Of a stretch of 64,000 nucleotides of DNA, positions 44,505-56,889 are shown piece after piece. Source of the DNA: Megalonaias nervosa (lineage: Eukaryota > Mollusca > Bivalvia > Unionida > Unionidae). The stretch is from positions 1 to 64,000 of the forward strand of contig JAECUM010003687.1 of NCBI GenBank assembly GCA_016617855.1, written 5' to 3'. Numbering within the stretch: position 1 is the first letter of the stretch; every line of letters begins with the position of its first letter. The notes below the pieces were generated by a model. It made no database searches, was not told the origin of the DNA, and was given only the letters and a program-made list of their open reading frames with translations. The position numbers and the translations under genes are program-made.

Positions 44505-44772
44505 TTTGGATTTTTAATGTAGCTTTAAAAAATTTTAACTCACATTGCTACGATGTCTGCAGTGTGATAGTTTTTAATGATGTCTAGCACTGGGGAATCA
44601 TGCCGCAGACATGTAGCATTGTCCTACACAGTCACATTATGCTGACACCAGGCCAACCAGTCATAACACTAACCTCTTTCATGCTGAGCGCCAAGTCTTT
44701 GGCATGGCCTGGTTGGGGTTTGAACCCGCGATCTCCTACATCCAAGGCAGATGCTCTAACCACTTAAGCGTA
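44476..44772 (-). mobile_element. tRNA-derived SINE, MetaSINE-like, inserted in minisatellite
   Basis: On the minus strand: A box tggttagagca (44752-44762), B box gggttcaaaccc (44716-44727), ccaaagacttggcgctcagc, gaggttagtgttatgactgg, tgtcagcataatgtgactgt and a 3' (CA)n tail at the left end. Same family as 9998-10330. The minisatellite motif tattggtag flanks both sides. Confidence 0.82.
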
Positions 44773-44775
44773 TTG

Positions 44776-45345
44776 GTAGTAACAGGAAGTTTGTTGTTCA
44801 TATTTATATTGGTGATGACAGGAATTTATTTGATTATTTCTATTAGTAGTGACTGGAAAATTATTATTTATATTGGTAGTTTGTGTTTATTATATTTGTA
44901 ATAACAAAAAAATAGGTCATTCAGATTAGTAGTGACAGGAAATTGATTATTTGTATTAGTGGAGACAGTAAATTGACCAGTTTTATTGGTGGTAACAAGA
45001 AATTGATTATTTGCATAGTAGTGACAAGAAATTGATTATTTGTATTAGTAATGACAGGAAATTCATTATTTGCATTAGTAGTAACAGGAAATTGATTTGT
45101 ATTAATAGTGACAAGAAATTGATTATTTGTATTAGTAGTGACAGGAAATTGATTAGTGTTATTGGTAGTAACAGGAAATTGATTATTTGTATTAGTAGTG
45201 ACAGGAAATTGATTATGCTTATTGGTAGACAGGAAGTTGATCGTTCTTAATGATGGTGACAGGAAATTGATCATTCATATTGGTAGTGACAGGAATTTGA
45301 CTATTCTTATTGGTATTGACAGGAAAAAGATTATTCATATTGGTC
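44776..45345. repeat. 31-bp minisatellite, right part
   Basis: About 18 further units of the array begun at 43995, with more variation (tatttgtattagtagtgaca). Confidence 0.95.
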
Positions 45346-45734
45346 ATGTACATTGACTGGATCGTATTAGAAATGCACATATATTTTATATTCCCACCAA
45401 TAAGTGTTGCATATTATGTTACATTATCTTTCCATCTGTTCCTTGTTTGATTTTTCCACAAGAAGTTTAGTTGTCCAGCATCTACAGCTACCAATCCTTT
45501 TATGTGGTTTGTCCTTTGGGCAAGAATAAACATGGCTATCTCCATGTCAAGGAGTCAAAGGTCAAGGACACTGCAACTAAAAGGAAACAAAATTGGTTTG
45601 CACTCAATAACTTGATTTTTTCCCCTTTTGTTACTAGTCCCTTGTATGCAGCTTCCACTTGAGTTTGATTTCTTTTGTTGGTCTTTAAATGCACTTTTAC
45701 AACTGTAGTGACTATATCATACCAAGAAAAGGAG

Positions 45735-45862
45735 AGATTGGTGCCTTTCCCAAGGACACACTGAGGCAGCTGACAGGGCTGGTCTGGGCAGGTATTGAAC
45801 CTTCTACCCTTGCATTATGAGTCTAGTGCTTTACCAAGTGAGCTACTACAGCCACCATTTGC
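45735..45862 (-). repeat. tRNA-Met-like SINE head
   Basis: The minus strand reads gtagtagctcacttggtaaa (A-box region), ctagactcataatgca (CAT anticodon position) and aaggttcaatacc (B box). The body continues as ctggtctgccc-like sequence with cttgggaaaggcacc, a phrase common in invertebrate SINEs. Stem mismatches argue against a functional tRNA. Confidence 0.6.
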
Positions 45863-45984
45863 ACTCTTGGTAAGGAAGAACGCCAGACAGTTACTAAATT
45901 GTGTGCATGATTTATATCTGTAGTTTGGAAGAACCCTGTTGATATGGGGTCAAACGTAAAGATCTCTGTGGCTGAAGAAAATAA

Positions 45985-46740
45985 TCAGGTCTTCAGGGTA
46001 GATTTGATAATTTCTCCATGATTATTTCACCAGGCAATGCTAATCATATTCTTAGAGGAATGGCTTTGATAATTGCCCCATAAATTCTTTATCAGGTAAA
46101 GCTAATCAGCTTCTTAGAGGAATAGCTTTGATAATTGCCCTATAAATTCTTTATCAGGTAATGCGAATCAGGTTCTTAGAGGAATAGCTTTGATAATTGC
46201 CCCATAAATTCTTTATCAGGTAATGCTAATCAGGTTCTTGGAGGAATAGCTTTGATAATTGCCCCATAAATTCTTTATCAGGTAATGCTAATCAGCATCT
46301 TAGAAGAATAGCTTGGATAATTACCCCATAAATTCTTTATCAGGTAAAGCTAATCAGGTTCTTAGAGGAATAGCTTTGATAATTGCCCCATAAATTCTTT
46401 ATCAGGTAATGCTAATCAGGTTCTTAGAGGAATAGCTTTGATAATTGCCCCATAAATTCTTTATCAGGTAATGATCATCAGGTTCTTAGAGGAATAGCTT
46501 TGGTAATTGCCCCATAAAATCCTTATCAGGTAATGCTAATTAGGTCTTCATAGAAGTAGATTTGATAACTGTACCATGAAACATTCATCAAGGTACAGCT
46601 AATCAGGTCCCCAGATGACTAAATTTGATAACTGCCCAATTAAGGTTTCATCAGGTAATGATAACCAGGTACTGAGAGGATTGTATTTGATAATTGCACC
46701 ATGGATTCTTCATCAGGTATAGTACAAGTCCCAGAGGTCA
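45985..46740. repeat. 62-bp tandem repeat, about 11 copies
   Basis: The unit contains atcaggtaatgctaatcagg, ttcttagaggaatagctttg and ataattgccccataaattct. The middle copies are nearly identical and the edges diverge. Confidence 0.93.
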
Positions 46741-47823
46741 TGTAAGCACATTTAATCATATAAATTTTTAAAAATAGTTTATTTTTAAAAATTTAACTGT
46801 AATATAGTTATAAGAAAGTTTATTCAATCATACGTTTTGAGTGATCTAAACATTAATTGTCATACCAAAATTTCCAGACAAAAATTATTGATCGCCATGA
46901 ACTTTTACAATGGCAGTTCGTCATTACACTGGGTCAAGAAAGTTGATATTGGATTGAACTAATACCAGTGCAGGGAGAAATCAAGGTACCATCGTGTGAA
47001 CAGGAAGTAGTGAGCATCTTTATTCACCTCCAGTAAAGATATTCTAGTATGAATGGATAGAGAAATAGGATACAATAAGTTGTATACTTCGCTTGAACAT
47101 ATGACATTTCTTCAAAATGATAATTTAGCATGATGTAAAATTTAACTAAAGTCAGAATCGACAGTCTTGTTTCTAGTGTATGAAAGCACATAGTTGTATG
47201 GGTAAAATAGGTATTATGTAAGAATTGAAATTAAAGACATGACATACCATACAGAAGATATATATATAAAGTTACATAATTGCCTCCAGTTAATTGGACT
47301 TGAGTGCCGTTTGTTCCTGCCGGTGTTTTCCCAGGCTTTGTTTATAAATGACAACATTATTGTGTGTCTGTTTGTGTTTGTAGTACAACTTCTTCCCAAC
47401 CGCAGGCGCATTCCTTCTTACATTATAACCAGTTGAAACGGGATCACCCTGCTTGTTTGACCATGCCTAAAAATGTTAAAGTAAGCTATCAATGTATTTG
47501 CCATTAAGCATGTTTCGAGGAATTTATGCAATAATTTTCAATAGAATTTTGATGAACAAGGTGCGAAATAAAGTGAATAAAAACCATATAAAGGTATGTG
47601 TAATCAAATTCTCCAAAATGACAAATATTGCTTCAACAAGTGACTCGGTGTGTATATGAATTGCGTGACTTGTACTATAATATTAATCAGAGGATTAGAT
47701 TTGCTAATTGCGCTGTTAATTTTTCATAAAGTAATGCTAATCAGATTTGTATTCCATTTAGCCCTTACATAATGGAATTCACAAATTACAATTACAAACT
47801 TAATAATTCTGTCTTAATTTTAG
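46741..47823. other. End of the 35.5-kb intron, no feature seen
   Basis: No repeat or gene recognised. It ends in the acceptor taattttag before exon 4. Confidence 0.6.
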
Positions 47824-48393
47824 GAGGAAAATTACTTCCTTGCCCCATGCATGCTTAGAGAAACAGCACCAGAGGAGGTTATCTCACCTAAACCACTGTC
47901 TGACGTGGAGACCTCATCAGTACTATGCTACGTCTTTATAGAACAGTTCCTGCCTTCTCCCATATTCCATCGCCTTCTTGCTGCCTGTGTGGCACGCTGG
48001 CCAGTTGCCAAGAAGAATTCAGAAATCTTGATCTACTGTGGTTGTTGTATGTTTAAGCTCGACCTTCATCACAGATTGACTGTGTTCTTCAGGGGACATG
48101 TCATATTTGTAAGAGTGACAAGAATGGGGACTACTGAGAAGACTCCATCTTCCACACTGTGCATTGAAGTGAAGGAGTTCGTCACTTTGATTCTCTCGAA
48201 TATTATTGGAAACCTGGAACAGAGTTTGAAGTTTGAGTTGTTTATACAGTGCCCAAAATCTTATGGATACAGTATAAACAGCCTGATCCCTGTTGCTGAC
48301 CTTCAGAGTCATGTAGATGTTCCCTGCGATTCCCATGGTGACAGTCATTTGATAAAGTCCTGTGAGGTCCTCAAGTTCTGGTTTGAAGAAGAG
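47824..48393 (+). CDS. ROCO-family gene, COR C-terminal exon 4
   Basis: The acceptor is attttag and the donor gag|gtgagt; phase 0 at both ends, 190 codons. It opens with ENYFLAPCMLRETAPEEVIS; Y-F/L-V/A-P-C-M/L-L is the conserved COR strand that follows the D-P-Q-W-L-I half. FIEQFLPSPIFHRLLAACVA (P-x-G/P-x-F-x-R-L) and a beta-rich stretch with IYCGCCMFKLD, HRLTVFFRGHVIFVRV, FELFIQCP and LKFWFEEE follow, typical of COR-B. The frame would read on past the donor into a repeat, but the GT at 48394 and the phase match to exon 5 favour splicing there. Confidence 0.82.
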
Positions 48394-48419
48394 GTGAGTA
48401 AGAAACAGTTTGCTCTTTG

Positions 48420-48870
48420 GAGACCTTCTTTCTTAAATGTCAAATTGGTCCTGAATGGAAGTGGTGCTTATTTGATGTCCAATATGGCCACCATGTCAGC
48501 CATCTTTAAATTGTTTGATCATAATTCCTCCAAAACAAAACGTCATATGATCATGGCAGTTTCAACAGAAGACTACTTTTGATGATCCTGTTTAAAACAG
48601 TGCTGATATGACATCCATGATGGCCACCTTGGTAGCCATTCTTGAAATTCTTCATATGGATGCACCTCTTAAATGGAAAGTCATTGTGTGATGGGACTTT
48701 CACCAGAAGACTTCTTATGGTATCCAGTTGTTTTCAATGAAATTGGTGCAAACTGTCTGATAAATATGGCCACTATGTTAGCCATCTTGAAATTATTGTT
48801 ACCGTTACTTTTCCAAATGGATGGCCATATTATTATCAGATTTACATCAAAAGACTCAATATTGTGAATA
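48420..48870. repeat. Dispersed degenerate minisatellite, copy 3
   Basis: Three units with gtccaatatggccaccatgt, cagccatcttgaaatt and tttcaccagaagacttctta. They match the families at 3735 and 10370 and follow directly after the exon 4 donor. Confidence 0.7.
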
Positions 48871-49662
48871 AAACTCCAAATAAACTAAATGTCCTATGAT
48901 AAGATCAAGAATTTGGGATCTCTTAAATTAATTGCAATTGTCTTGAATTTTTCATATTATATACCAATAGCCTTGAATGGCACTGATAGTCTTGTATACT
49001 CTGATATATAATAAAACAATCAAAAATGTGTTTGAATGAATTCACAAAAATTCAAATTAATGTATTAATCTGAAAAGTTAATTTAGTAATTCGAATAAAT
49101 GATTTAAATAATATTTCCTCTCAGATGATTTTGTCTCCAACAACACAACTGTAAGCTGCTCAATAGATTTCCAGAGACAGATCTATAACTGAAATGAAAA
49201 ATTTGTTTATCAACTCCATAATTTATGCACATCCACACTTGATTTATTACACAATAGAATGTTCTTGAATTTCAGTTCATAAACAAGTCGAGACCTTGAA
49301 CGCAATTCTAATAAACATCTTGTTTAAGACTTACAACCATGTCAAAAAGTCAGGTAGGCAAAAACTTTAAGAACAAAGTCAGGTATGCAAAAACTTCGAT
49401 CTTCAACCCACAATCATGAAAAAACTTCAAACTCACAATATAAATTTAATATATGGGGTGGACATACATGTACATTACACATGTATGCAATATGTATATG
49501 TATGTAATATTTACATGCATTTTGTGGTAGCAAAAGTAGATTTATGACATATAATATATGTTTCTAATATGTATATGTATATAACATGTGTATAAATGAA
49601 ATTTTTAGGTGTACTTTGTAATAGCCAAAATATTTTATGACATTGTCCTTCTTTCTGATTAG
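48871..49662. other. Intron sequence, no feature seen
   Basis: AT-rich intron with short ATGTATA-type stretches; nothing else supported. Confidence 0.6.
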
Positions 49663-50353
49663 AGTGAAGGATGTACTCAGATGCAGGGCAGTAATAGAAA
49701 TGCTTCATCATTATCTGAAGAAGATGGAGACGAAAGTTTGGTAGTTCCTGATGACCCCATTACCCAGGAGCACATCAACCATTTTCGCCTGTGTAATGCA
49801 CTGACAACTGTTTGTGCTGATGCTCTGAGGGAAATCCTACTCACCCAATTTCCTGCACCACACACAAACATCTACCAAGCACTCCTGGCCAGTCAAACCA
49901 TCTTAACCAAAGGGGGAAAAAAGCAAAAAGCTCTACTGAACCAGGATCAAAGTCAACTGGTCTTCCCGGATCCCAAGGGTCGGTATATTGGAGCAGTAGA
50001 ACAATATGACATTACTTTGTTGTATACTTTAATAAGAAATGTCAGCAGTGTTTCTGCTCCAACACCATGCTGGGGAAGCCCTCCAACCGATAACCCAAGG
50101 GACACAACACTAGGGGCTAGTGTGGAGAGAATTCGTTTGTACAGGAATAGCATTAGTGGCCATTCTGCTGATGGTAAGATAAATCAGCAAAAGTTTGAGG
50201 ATTACTGGAATCTAATTGATAATGTGCTTCATGACATTGAAAATATAATAGGTGACCATGGCTACAAAGGAGAGTTGGAGAAGCGTCGGATTCAAGTTAT
50301 TACACCACATGAAGCCCGTGAAAAACGAAAGAAAATTAGAGAATATATAAAGA
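49663..50353 (+). CDS. ROCO-family gene, DZIP3-like HEPN domain exon 5
   Basis: The acceptor is ctgattag and the donor a|gtaagc; it enters in phase 0 and leaves in phase 1, 230 codons. A serine/acidic linker (SSLSEEDGDESLVV) leads to a helical domain: FRLCNALTTVCADALREILL, LLASQTILTKGGKKQKALLN, DITLLYTLIRNVSSVSAP, then RLYRNSISGHSADGKINQQK and FEDYWNLIDNVLHDIENII. R-N-x-x-x-x-H with a following D-x-x-F-x-x-Y-W is the signature of the HEPN-like domain of DZIP3 (hRUL138)-type proteins. The R-x4-6-H motif marks ribonuclease-competent HEPN domains, so RNA cleavage or binding is possible but unproven. A basic C-terminal helix (HEAREKRKKIREYIK) continues into the last exon. Confidence 0.85.
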
Positions 50354-50533
50354 GTAAGCTTATATTTGTGACTTTTTCCATCTTGACAAAATATTTATGC
50401 ATGTCATAAAACTTCACTATTTTGCTTATTGAATTAATGAGAATTTAAATTTCTGATATGACCTCACATGCACACACAATTCTGGGGTGAAATGTTTCAT
50501 TGATGCATCGAGGTATTGATAATTCTGACTTCT

Positions 50534-50534
<1 letters not shown>

Positions 50535-50608
<74 letters not shown>

Positions 50609-50615
50609 TAGATAA
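50535..50615. repeat. (TA)n microsatellite with GATA end
   Basis: About 35 TA units followed by gatagataaatagata, between exons 5 and 6. Confidence 0.97.
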
Positions 50616-51850
50616 ATAGATACAAGAGGCAAATAATCTATACAAAATAATACTATGCAGGTTGCCTAATTTTTAACAATCATGAATAATTATTAGTCAC
50701 TTGTCTTTTGTTCCTTAAGTTGAGAATTCATTAGAGAGATCTGATGTAGGCTCATAAACTTGTTTCTGCAGTAACATAGTTGATAGTACATGAGACTCAT
50801 TCATCCCTGTATTAGTTATAGCCGAAGTAGCCAAGTTGGTAGTTTATGCTGAAGTAGCTAAGTTGTTAGATTATGGGACTCATTCATCCTTCTATCAGTT
50901 AGAGCTGCATTTGCCTATTTGGCAGTTCATGAGACTGTATAATCTATGTTGAGGTTTGGACCAAGACAAGTGAAATCCCAGTCAAGGGGTTATATTACTT
51001 TTCTCCCCACAAGGCTATGCTGGCTTAACAATGTCTGTCTGCATCAGTGTTAAGATTTTGTTATGGCATTTTGGCAAGTCAGACATGGAGCTGTGGAGAT
51101 TTCTTAGAGAAGTCACAGGTAGTCATCTTCCACGGACCTCTTCTTTTTCTTGCATATGAGAATCATGTGTAGGTTTAGAGTAAAAGGAAACTTGCTTCTC
51201 ACCTCTCACATCTGAGTATGAGACATGGTATGGAAAATTAATGGAAATTTGCTTCCACCTGTGAGTATGATGCATGAGATAAAGTTGAGAAACTTTGGTT
51301 ATCTCGTGAATATGAGGTGTGTGGTGATGCTGAGAGCAAATTTTCTTCTCACATGTTGTTACGTGGTATCAAGTATAACTTAGAGGACATTTGCTTCTCG
51401 TATGTGACTATGAGGTTTGGAGTGACACTGAAGGCAGTTATGCTTCTTGCATGTGATAATGGTGTAAGATGTGGCTGTGATGAAATTTGTTTCACACATG
51501 TGAGTACGAGGTGAGGGATGAAATTGATGAAAGTTGCTTTGCTCTTGTGCGTATAAAATATTGGCTTGAGAGGAAATTTGTGATTTTATGTGTGAGTATG
51601 AGGTAGGGGTGCATTTGAAAGGAAATTAGGTGGTTTGTTTACATATCAGTATAAGGTATGGGGTGAAGTCAAGAGAAGATTTAATTTTTACATATGCTTG
51701 TGGGGTGTGTGTTCACATTGAGAGGACATATGCTTCTTGTTCACATCATAATCCTGTTTTATATTTTTAGGTGTAATCAGTAATCATTTTGTTTGTATAC
51801 ACATCGAGAGCTTCTTGTTCTTATCATTATTATTTTTTTTCTGTTTATAG
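50616..51850. other. Intron with degenerate repeats
   Basis: From about 51170 to 51720 there are loose units of ttgcttctcac-tgtgagtatg plus aggt-tgggatgaaattgaga; the first 550 bp hold a duplicated gctgaagtag/aagttg motif. No gene seen. Confidence 0.6.
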
Positions 51851-51909
51851 CCATAAAAGAAAAGATTGTGTCAGACCTGGATGCCCTTGCTGAAGCTGCC
51901 AATGCTTGA
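51851..51909 (+). CDS. ROCO-family gene, last exon with stop
   Basis: The acceptor is gtttatag. The exon completes the phase-1 codon of exon 5 and encodes IKEKIVSDLDALAEAANA followed by TGA at 51907-51909. The six exons in the window total 1,731 bp. The 3' untranslated region and poly(A) site were not identified; repeats begin within about 40 bp. Confidence 0.75.
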
Positions 51910-51939
51910 ATTCTCTAGAGGACAGAGTTCCTGACATAT

Positions 51940-52330
51940 GACACAGCTGTGGTTAGCATTTAATAATGACATGAGAGTCTCAGTGGCAATCAGTAAGCAT
52001 TTGATTAGGACCTGAGTTTCATTTGTAATCAATAGCATTTGATAAGGACATCAGAGTTGAGGTGGTGATCAATAACATTTGATAAAGACACGAGAGTTTC
52101 AGTGGCAGCCAATAGCATTGGATAAGGGCATGTGAGTTTCAGCGGTGATTAATAGCATTGGATAAGGACATGTGAGTTTCATTGGTGATCAATAACATTT
52201 GACAAGGACATAAGAGTCTAAGTGGTGACCAATAGCATTGGATAAGGACATGAGAGATTCAGTGGTAAACAGTTGATAATGACATGAGTGTCTTAGTAAT
52301 GATCAATAGCATTTCGAGTCTCAGAGGTAG
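51940..52330. repeat. Degenerate tandem repeat, about 45-60 bp
   Basis: Units of caatagcattggataaggac plus atgagagtttcagtggtgat, roughly eight with drift. Confidence 0.85.
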
Positions 52331-52499
52331 TCAGTAAGGCATGCAAGAGTAATCGAAAGCATCCTAATTACAAGAAGACAAAATATGAATAAAAATGATA
52401 ACTTGTTGAGTCTCAGTTCTAGAAATTCAGTTTGTAGTCTTCCATGCTAAACTGAATCAATGGTCAACTATAACCAATCAAATACTTATATGCATTACA

Positions 52500-53070
52500 G
52501 CTGTTATAACTCAGAATGAGTACCTGGAACACACAGCTGAGTGGGAAATCAATTATCAACAATGTCTGTACCATAGCTTCATTAGACTATGCATTGTTAT
52601 AATGCATTTGGATCAAGCAGTGGAGTGGGAAATCAATTATCAACAATGTCTGTACTGTAGCTGCATTAGACTATGCATTATTATAATGCATTTGGATCAA
52701 GCAGTGGAGTGGGAAATCAATTATCAACAATGTCTGTACCATTGCTTCATTAGACTATGCATTGTTATAATGCATTTGGATCAAGCAGTGGAGTGGGAAA
52801 TCAATTATCAACAATGTCTGTACTGTAGCTTCATTAGACTATGCATTGTTATAATGCATTTGGATCAAGCAGTGGAGTGGGAAATCAATTATCAACCATG
52901 TCTGTACTGTAGCTTCATTAGGCTATGCATTGTTATAAATGCGTTTGGATCAAGCAGTGGAGTGGGAAATCAATTATCAACAATGCCTGTACTGTAGCTG
53001 CATTAGACTATGCATTACAATTGTTATAAATGCATTTGGATCGAGCAGTTGAGTGGGAAATCAGTAGTCC
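52500..53070. repeat. 84-bp tandem repeat, about 6 copies
   Basis: The unit contains tttggatcaagcagtggagt, gggaaatcaattatcaacaa and cattagactatgcattgtta. The 131-codon open frame at 52602-52997 is a product of the period being divisible by 3. Confidence 0.95.
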
Positions 53071-53540
53071 TCAGTTGTTGTATTATAGGACCATTATGTT
53101 ATATAAGTAAAGCTGTTAAACCCAGAATGTGTATGTGGACCAAACAATATGTTTCGTTCAAACTGTGTCATAACAACTCTAGACAGATTTAAGCTAAATT
53201 CTAGAACTTCTTAAGAGATGTTTTGGAGTTTTAAATATGCAAGAAAATTCAGCATACAAATGTTTCAGCAGTTCCGGCCAGATTGTATATATTACTTATT
53301 GCACATAACAGTGGCATTGGGGCTTTAATGTATTCCATATAAGTAGTATAAATCGCCATGTAGCCTATTATTGCAGTGTTTCCCAAAGTGTGATATTTAA
53401 AAGGTTTCAGGGGGTATGACACAGAAAATGCATCACTTATTTTCGTACTAAAAACAAAATCCACTATGGCACTGGGAGAAGGGTTTTATCAATAAGAACT
53501 ATGTCCCGAAAGAGTTGCAAGCATATTAAATGTTTGGAAA
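53071..53540. other. No feature seen
   Basis: Spacer between tandem arrays; nothing recognised. Confidence 0.6.
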
Positions 53541-53544
53541 ACAC

Positions 53545-54000
53545 TGTATTAATGCATTCGATAGGTGTACTCTAAATACACGTTCATTGTATTAATGCAT
53601 TAAACAGTAGTAGTTTAAACACCCATACATCCAGTTAATGCATTGCATAGTTGTGTAAATATCCATGCATCAAAATAATGCATTGCATAGTTGTAAATAC
53701 TCATGGATCCTATTAATGCATTGCATAGTTGTGTAAATATCCATGCATCAAATTAATGCATTGCATAGTTGTGTAAATATCCATGCATCAAATTAATGCA
53801 TTGCATAGTTGTGTAAATATCCATGCATCAAAATAATGCATTGCATAGTTATGTAACTATCCATGCATCAAAATAATGCATTGCATAGTTGTGTAAATAT
53901 CCATGCATCAAAATAATGCATTGCATAGTTGTGTAAATACCCATGGACCCTGTTAATGCATTCCATAGTAATGGTGTAAAAACCCATGCATCCTATCCAT
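53545..54000. repeat. 40-bp tandem repeat, about 11 copies
   Basis: The unit is aatgcattgcatagttgtgt plus aaatatccatgcatcaaatt; the middle copies are nearly identical. Confidence 0.95.
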
Positions 54001-54049
54001 GCTAGAATTATGTATTAACTCGTTATCTCATGAACCAATTAACTTGTCA

Positions 54050-54660
54050 TTTGCATAAAGCATACAGGTAGAAGGGTCACTTTGGACAGCAAGGAATCAA
54101 GTAACTAGGTTGTACCTTACAGTATATTGGTGTAGAGATTGCTTTGAGCAACAAGGAACCAGGTAACTAGGTATTCCCTACAACATATAGGTAGATGAAT
54201 CACCTTGATAAGCAAGGAATCAGGTAACTAGGTATTCCCCAACAGCATACAGGTAGAAGGATCCTATTGGGCAATCAAGTAACTAGGCTGTACTTTACAG
54301 CATATTGGTGTAGAGATTGCCTTGAGCAGCAAGGAACCAGGTAACTAGGTATTCCCTACAACATATAGCTAGATGAATCACCTTGATAAGCAAGGAATCA
54401 GGTAACTAGGTATTCCCCAACAATATATACATAGAGGGATCAAGGAAGAGGAAGCAAGAAACCAAGTAAGTAGGCATCTCCTTACAGCATACCGGTTGAG
54501 GAATCATGTTGGGCTGTGAGGAATCAAGTATCTAGGTTGTCCTGTACAGAATATTGGTGTAGGGATTACCTTGGACAGCAAGGAACCAGGTAGCTAAGTA
54601 TTACCTTACAACATACAGGTAAAGGAATCAACTTGGGCAGGAAGATCTTTATTTGTACCT
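54050..54660. repeat. Roughly 60-bp tandem repeat with 180-bp higher order
   Basis: Units of aaggaatcaggtaactaggt plus attccctacaacatataggt. The segments around 54110-54240 and 54290-54420 are near-duplicates, showing a higher-order period. Confidence 0.88.
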
Positions 54661-54944
54661 GTATTTATGAAACTCATTGACATGAACCAGGTAACTAGGT
54701 AAAGTATTGGGAGTTATCATGGGATGATCAGTAAAGGTCACTGTACATAGCTCTACACTTTAAGACGTAACATATAGTTATTCCATAATTTTAACCTGAT
54801 CATCGTACAGTATGAATACAATCATACCTTGTAAATCAATTAACATGTAAAAAATAAACAATTTATTACCATGTATGATACCTTAGAAGTATTCCAAAAA
54901 CATTTTATGTTGTATATTTTTTTAGTTCTTAGGTATTTTAGTAG
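54661..54944. other. No feature seen
   Basis: Short spacer between arrays. Confidence 0.6.
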
Positions 54945-55620
54945 TGCACTGTCAGGGGAGGTTCGTCATTTGTTGTTTATTAATAGAAATGCTATAGTTA
55001 TATAGCACGTTCAGGAATGGTATATCATTTATAATATAAATGCTACAGTTATATAGCACAATCAGGAGTGGTTTATCATTTATAATTATAAATAGTGCAA
55101 TGCCTTGAGTGTTTTATCATATTTAAATAGAAATGCTACAGTTACAGAGCACCGTTAGGAGTAGTTTATCAATTCTAAATATACATGTCACCGTTACAGA
55201 ACACTCAGAAGTGGCCTATCATTTCTAAATAGAAATGCTATAGTTAGAGAACACAACCTGGAGTGATTTATCATTTCTAAATGGAAAAGTTATAGAGCAC
55301 TGTCAGGAGTGGTCTATCATTTCAAAACAAAAATTCTACAGTTATAGAGCACTGTTAGGAGTGGTTTATCAATTCTAAATATACATGTCACAGTTATAGA
55401 GCACTCTCAGAAGTGGCCTATCATTTCTAAATAGAAACATTATAGTTAGAGAACACAACCTGGAGTGATTTATCATTTCTAAATGGAAAAGTTATAGAGC
55501 ACTGTCAGGAGTGGTCTATCATTTCAAAACAACAATTTTACAGTTATAGAGCAGTACCAGGAGTGGTCTATCATTTCTAATAGCAATGCTTCATTACTAG
55601 AACACTAACTGGTTTATTAT
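54945..55620. repeat. Roughly 55-bp tandem repeat with higher-order duplication
   Basis: Units of gagtggtttatcatttctaa plus atagaaatgctacagttata and gagcactgtcagga, about 12 in all. The 180-bp stretches near 55140-55330 and 55350-55510 repeat as a block. Confidence 0.9.
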
Positions 55621-56600
55621 GTAGTTTATTATTTCTAAACTGAAGTTAGAAAAGCTACATAACATTATCATCTAAAATTATTTTTTTATTTAAAAAATTT
55701 CTTTAATAGCAGCAGGAACTTACAAGTCACTATTGACAGAGTAAATAATTGTCAGTAAGACATGGTCCACTCAGGCACCTCACGCATGTGCTGAATAGCC
55801 ATCTTTTTCAAGGACGCCATGTTAATGTCTATTTTGTACATAACATAACCAGAAACAAAAATTGTTTGTTGCTAGTTCAAGTCACATTAGTGGTTCACCC
55901 TTCAAAAGTATCCTATCTAGTGTGTGTTACAATTCATTCAACACATCTGTTTATATAGCGGTAAACCCTGTCCCATTTAGGAAATTAGTTCAGTAAATGT
56001 CCTCTAGGTAACTGTATCATATCCCACCCTTTAGGGGTTTGAGTAAACTCCCCTTATTTTTAAAAAACAATTGGTTGCAGGTAAATAGTGTGTATTAAGC
56101 TATAACACAACATGGATCATACCTTATTTTAATAGGAATTCATATTCATTCAGCAAGTATAAATGATTAAACATCAATTTGAAATTTTGTTCTATATCAC
56201 CATTGTATAGTAATAACAGTTGCATCACATTACTATTGTGTGTGTGTGTGTTCTTCTAGAGAACAGAAAAAGGAATAACAACCCTTTATTATTCACCTTC
56301 AGAGAACTTTTATTTCAGAAAATAATGTCGAGACAGTATGTGGGACAGTGTGGCTAAAAGGACACTATCCCAGAATGCCTCACATGTTCAGGGTGCACAT
56401 GTAAGAATAATTGTACTTTTTTGCACAGCCAGGACTAATGAAGTCTGTAGCCACTTTCGGATGTACTTATAGGGGGTGCGGAAAATGTCAATCCCCCTTA
56501 TCATCTGAATTTTCAGGTTTCATCTTCAAATACATTAGCCGATCATAATAGCTTAGTAGAACCACTGCCACCTTGCAAATCCAGCATAAAGTTATTTGTC
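55621..56600. other. No feature seen
   Basis: AT-rich sequence with a short (GT)n near 56238. No gene or repeat family recognised. Confidence 0.6.
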
Positions 56601-56604
56601 CACC

Positions 56605-56760
56605 TAGGTGGCAGTTAGATAAAATGACCTCTCCTTGATAAAGGGAATGGTTAGATAAAATGACCTCTCCTTGATAAAGGGAATGGTTAGATAAAGTGAC
56701 CTCCCCTTGATAAAGGGAATGGTTAGATAAAGTGACCTCCCCTTGATAAAGGGAATGGTA
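56605..56760. repeat. 36-bp tandem repeat, 4 copies
   Basis: The unit ggttagataaaatgacctct plus ccttgataaagggaat occurs four times; the last two copies carry aagtgacctcccc. Confidence 0.95.
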
Positions 56761-56889
56761 CCAAATTCCATAAATACTTAAGTTACTACTTCCACTCGTA
56801 CAGAGTAGTATACTCTCTGCAAGTAGTTTGTAAATTTTCTACCTGCAAGTTAGCGGAGTATTCTCTTCAAAGGGAATAATGCTCATATA

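Noticed and set aside
45787..45862. Functional tRNA-Met gene
   Set aside because: Boxes and the CAT position are present, but acceptor and other stems do not pair well; it is a SINE head.
48394..48582. Read-through of exon 4 to 48582
   Set aside because: A good donor (gag|gtgagt) ends COR sequence at 48393; beyond it the frame enters a dispersed repeat, and exon 5 joins in phase.
52602..52997. 131-codon open frame
   Set aside because: Same cause: an 84-bp tandem repeat whose period is divisible by 3.
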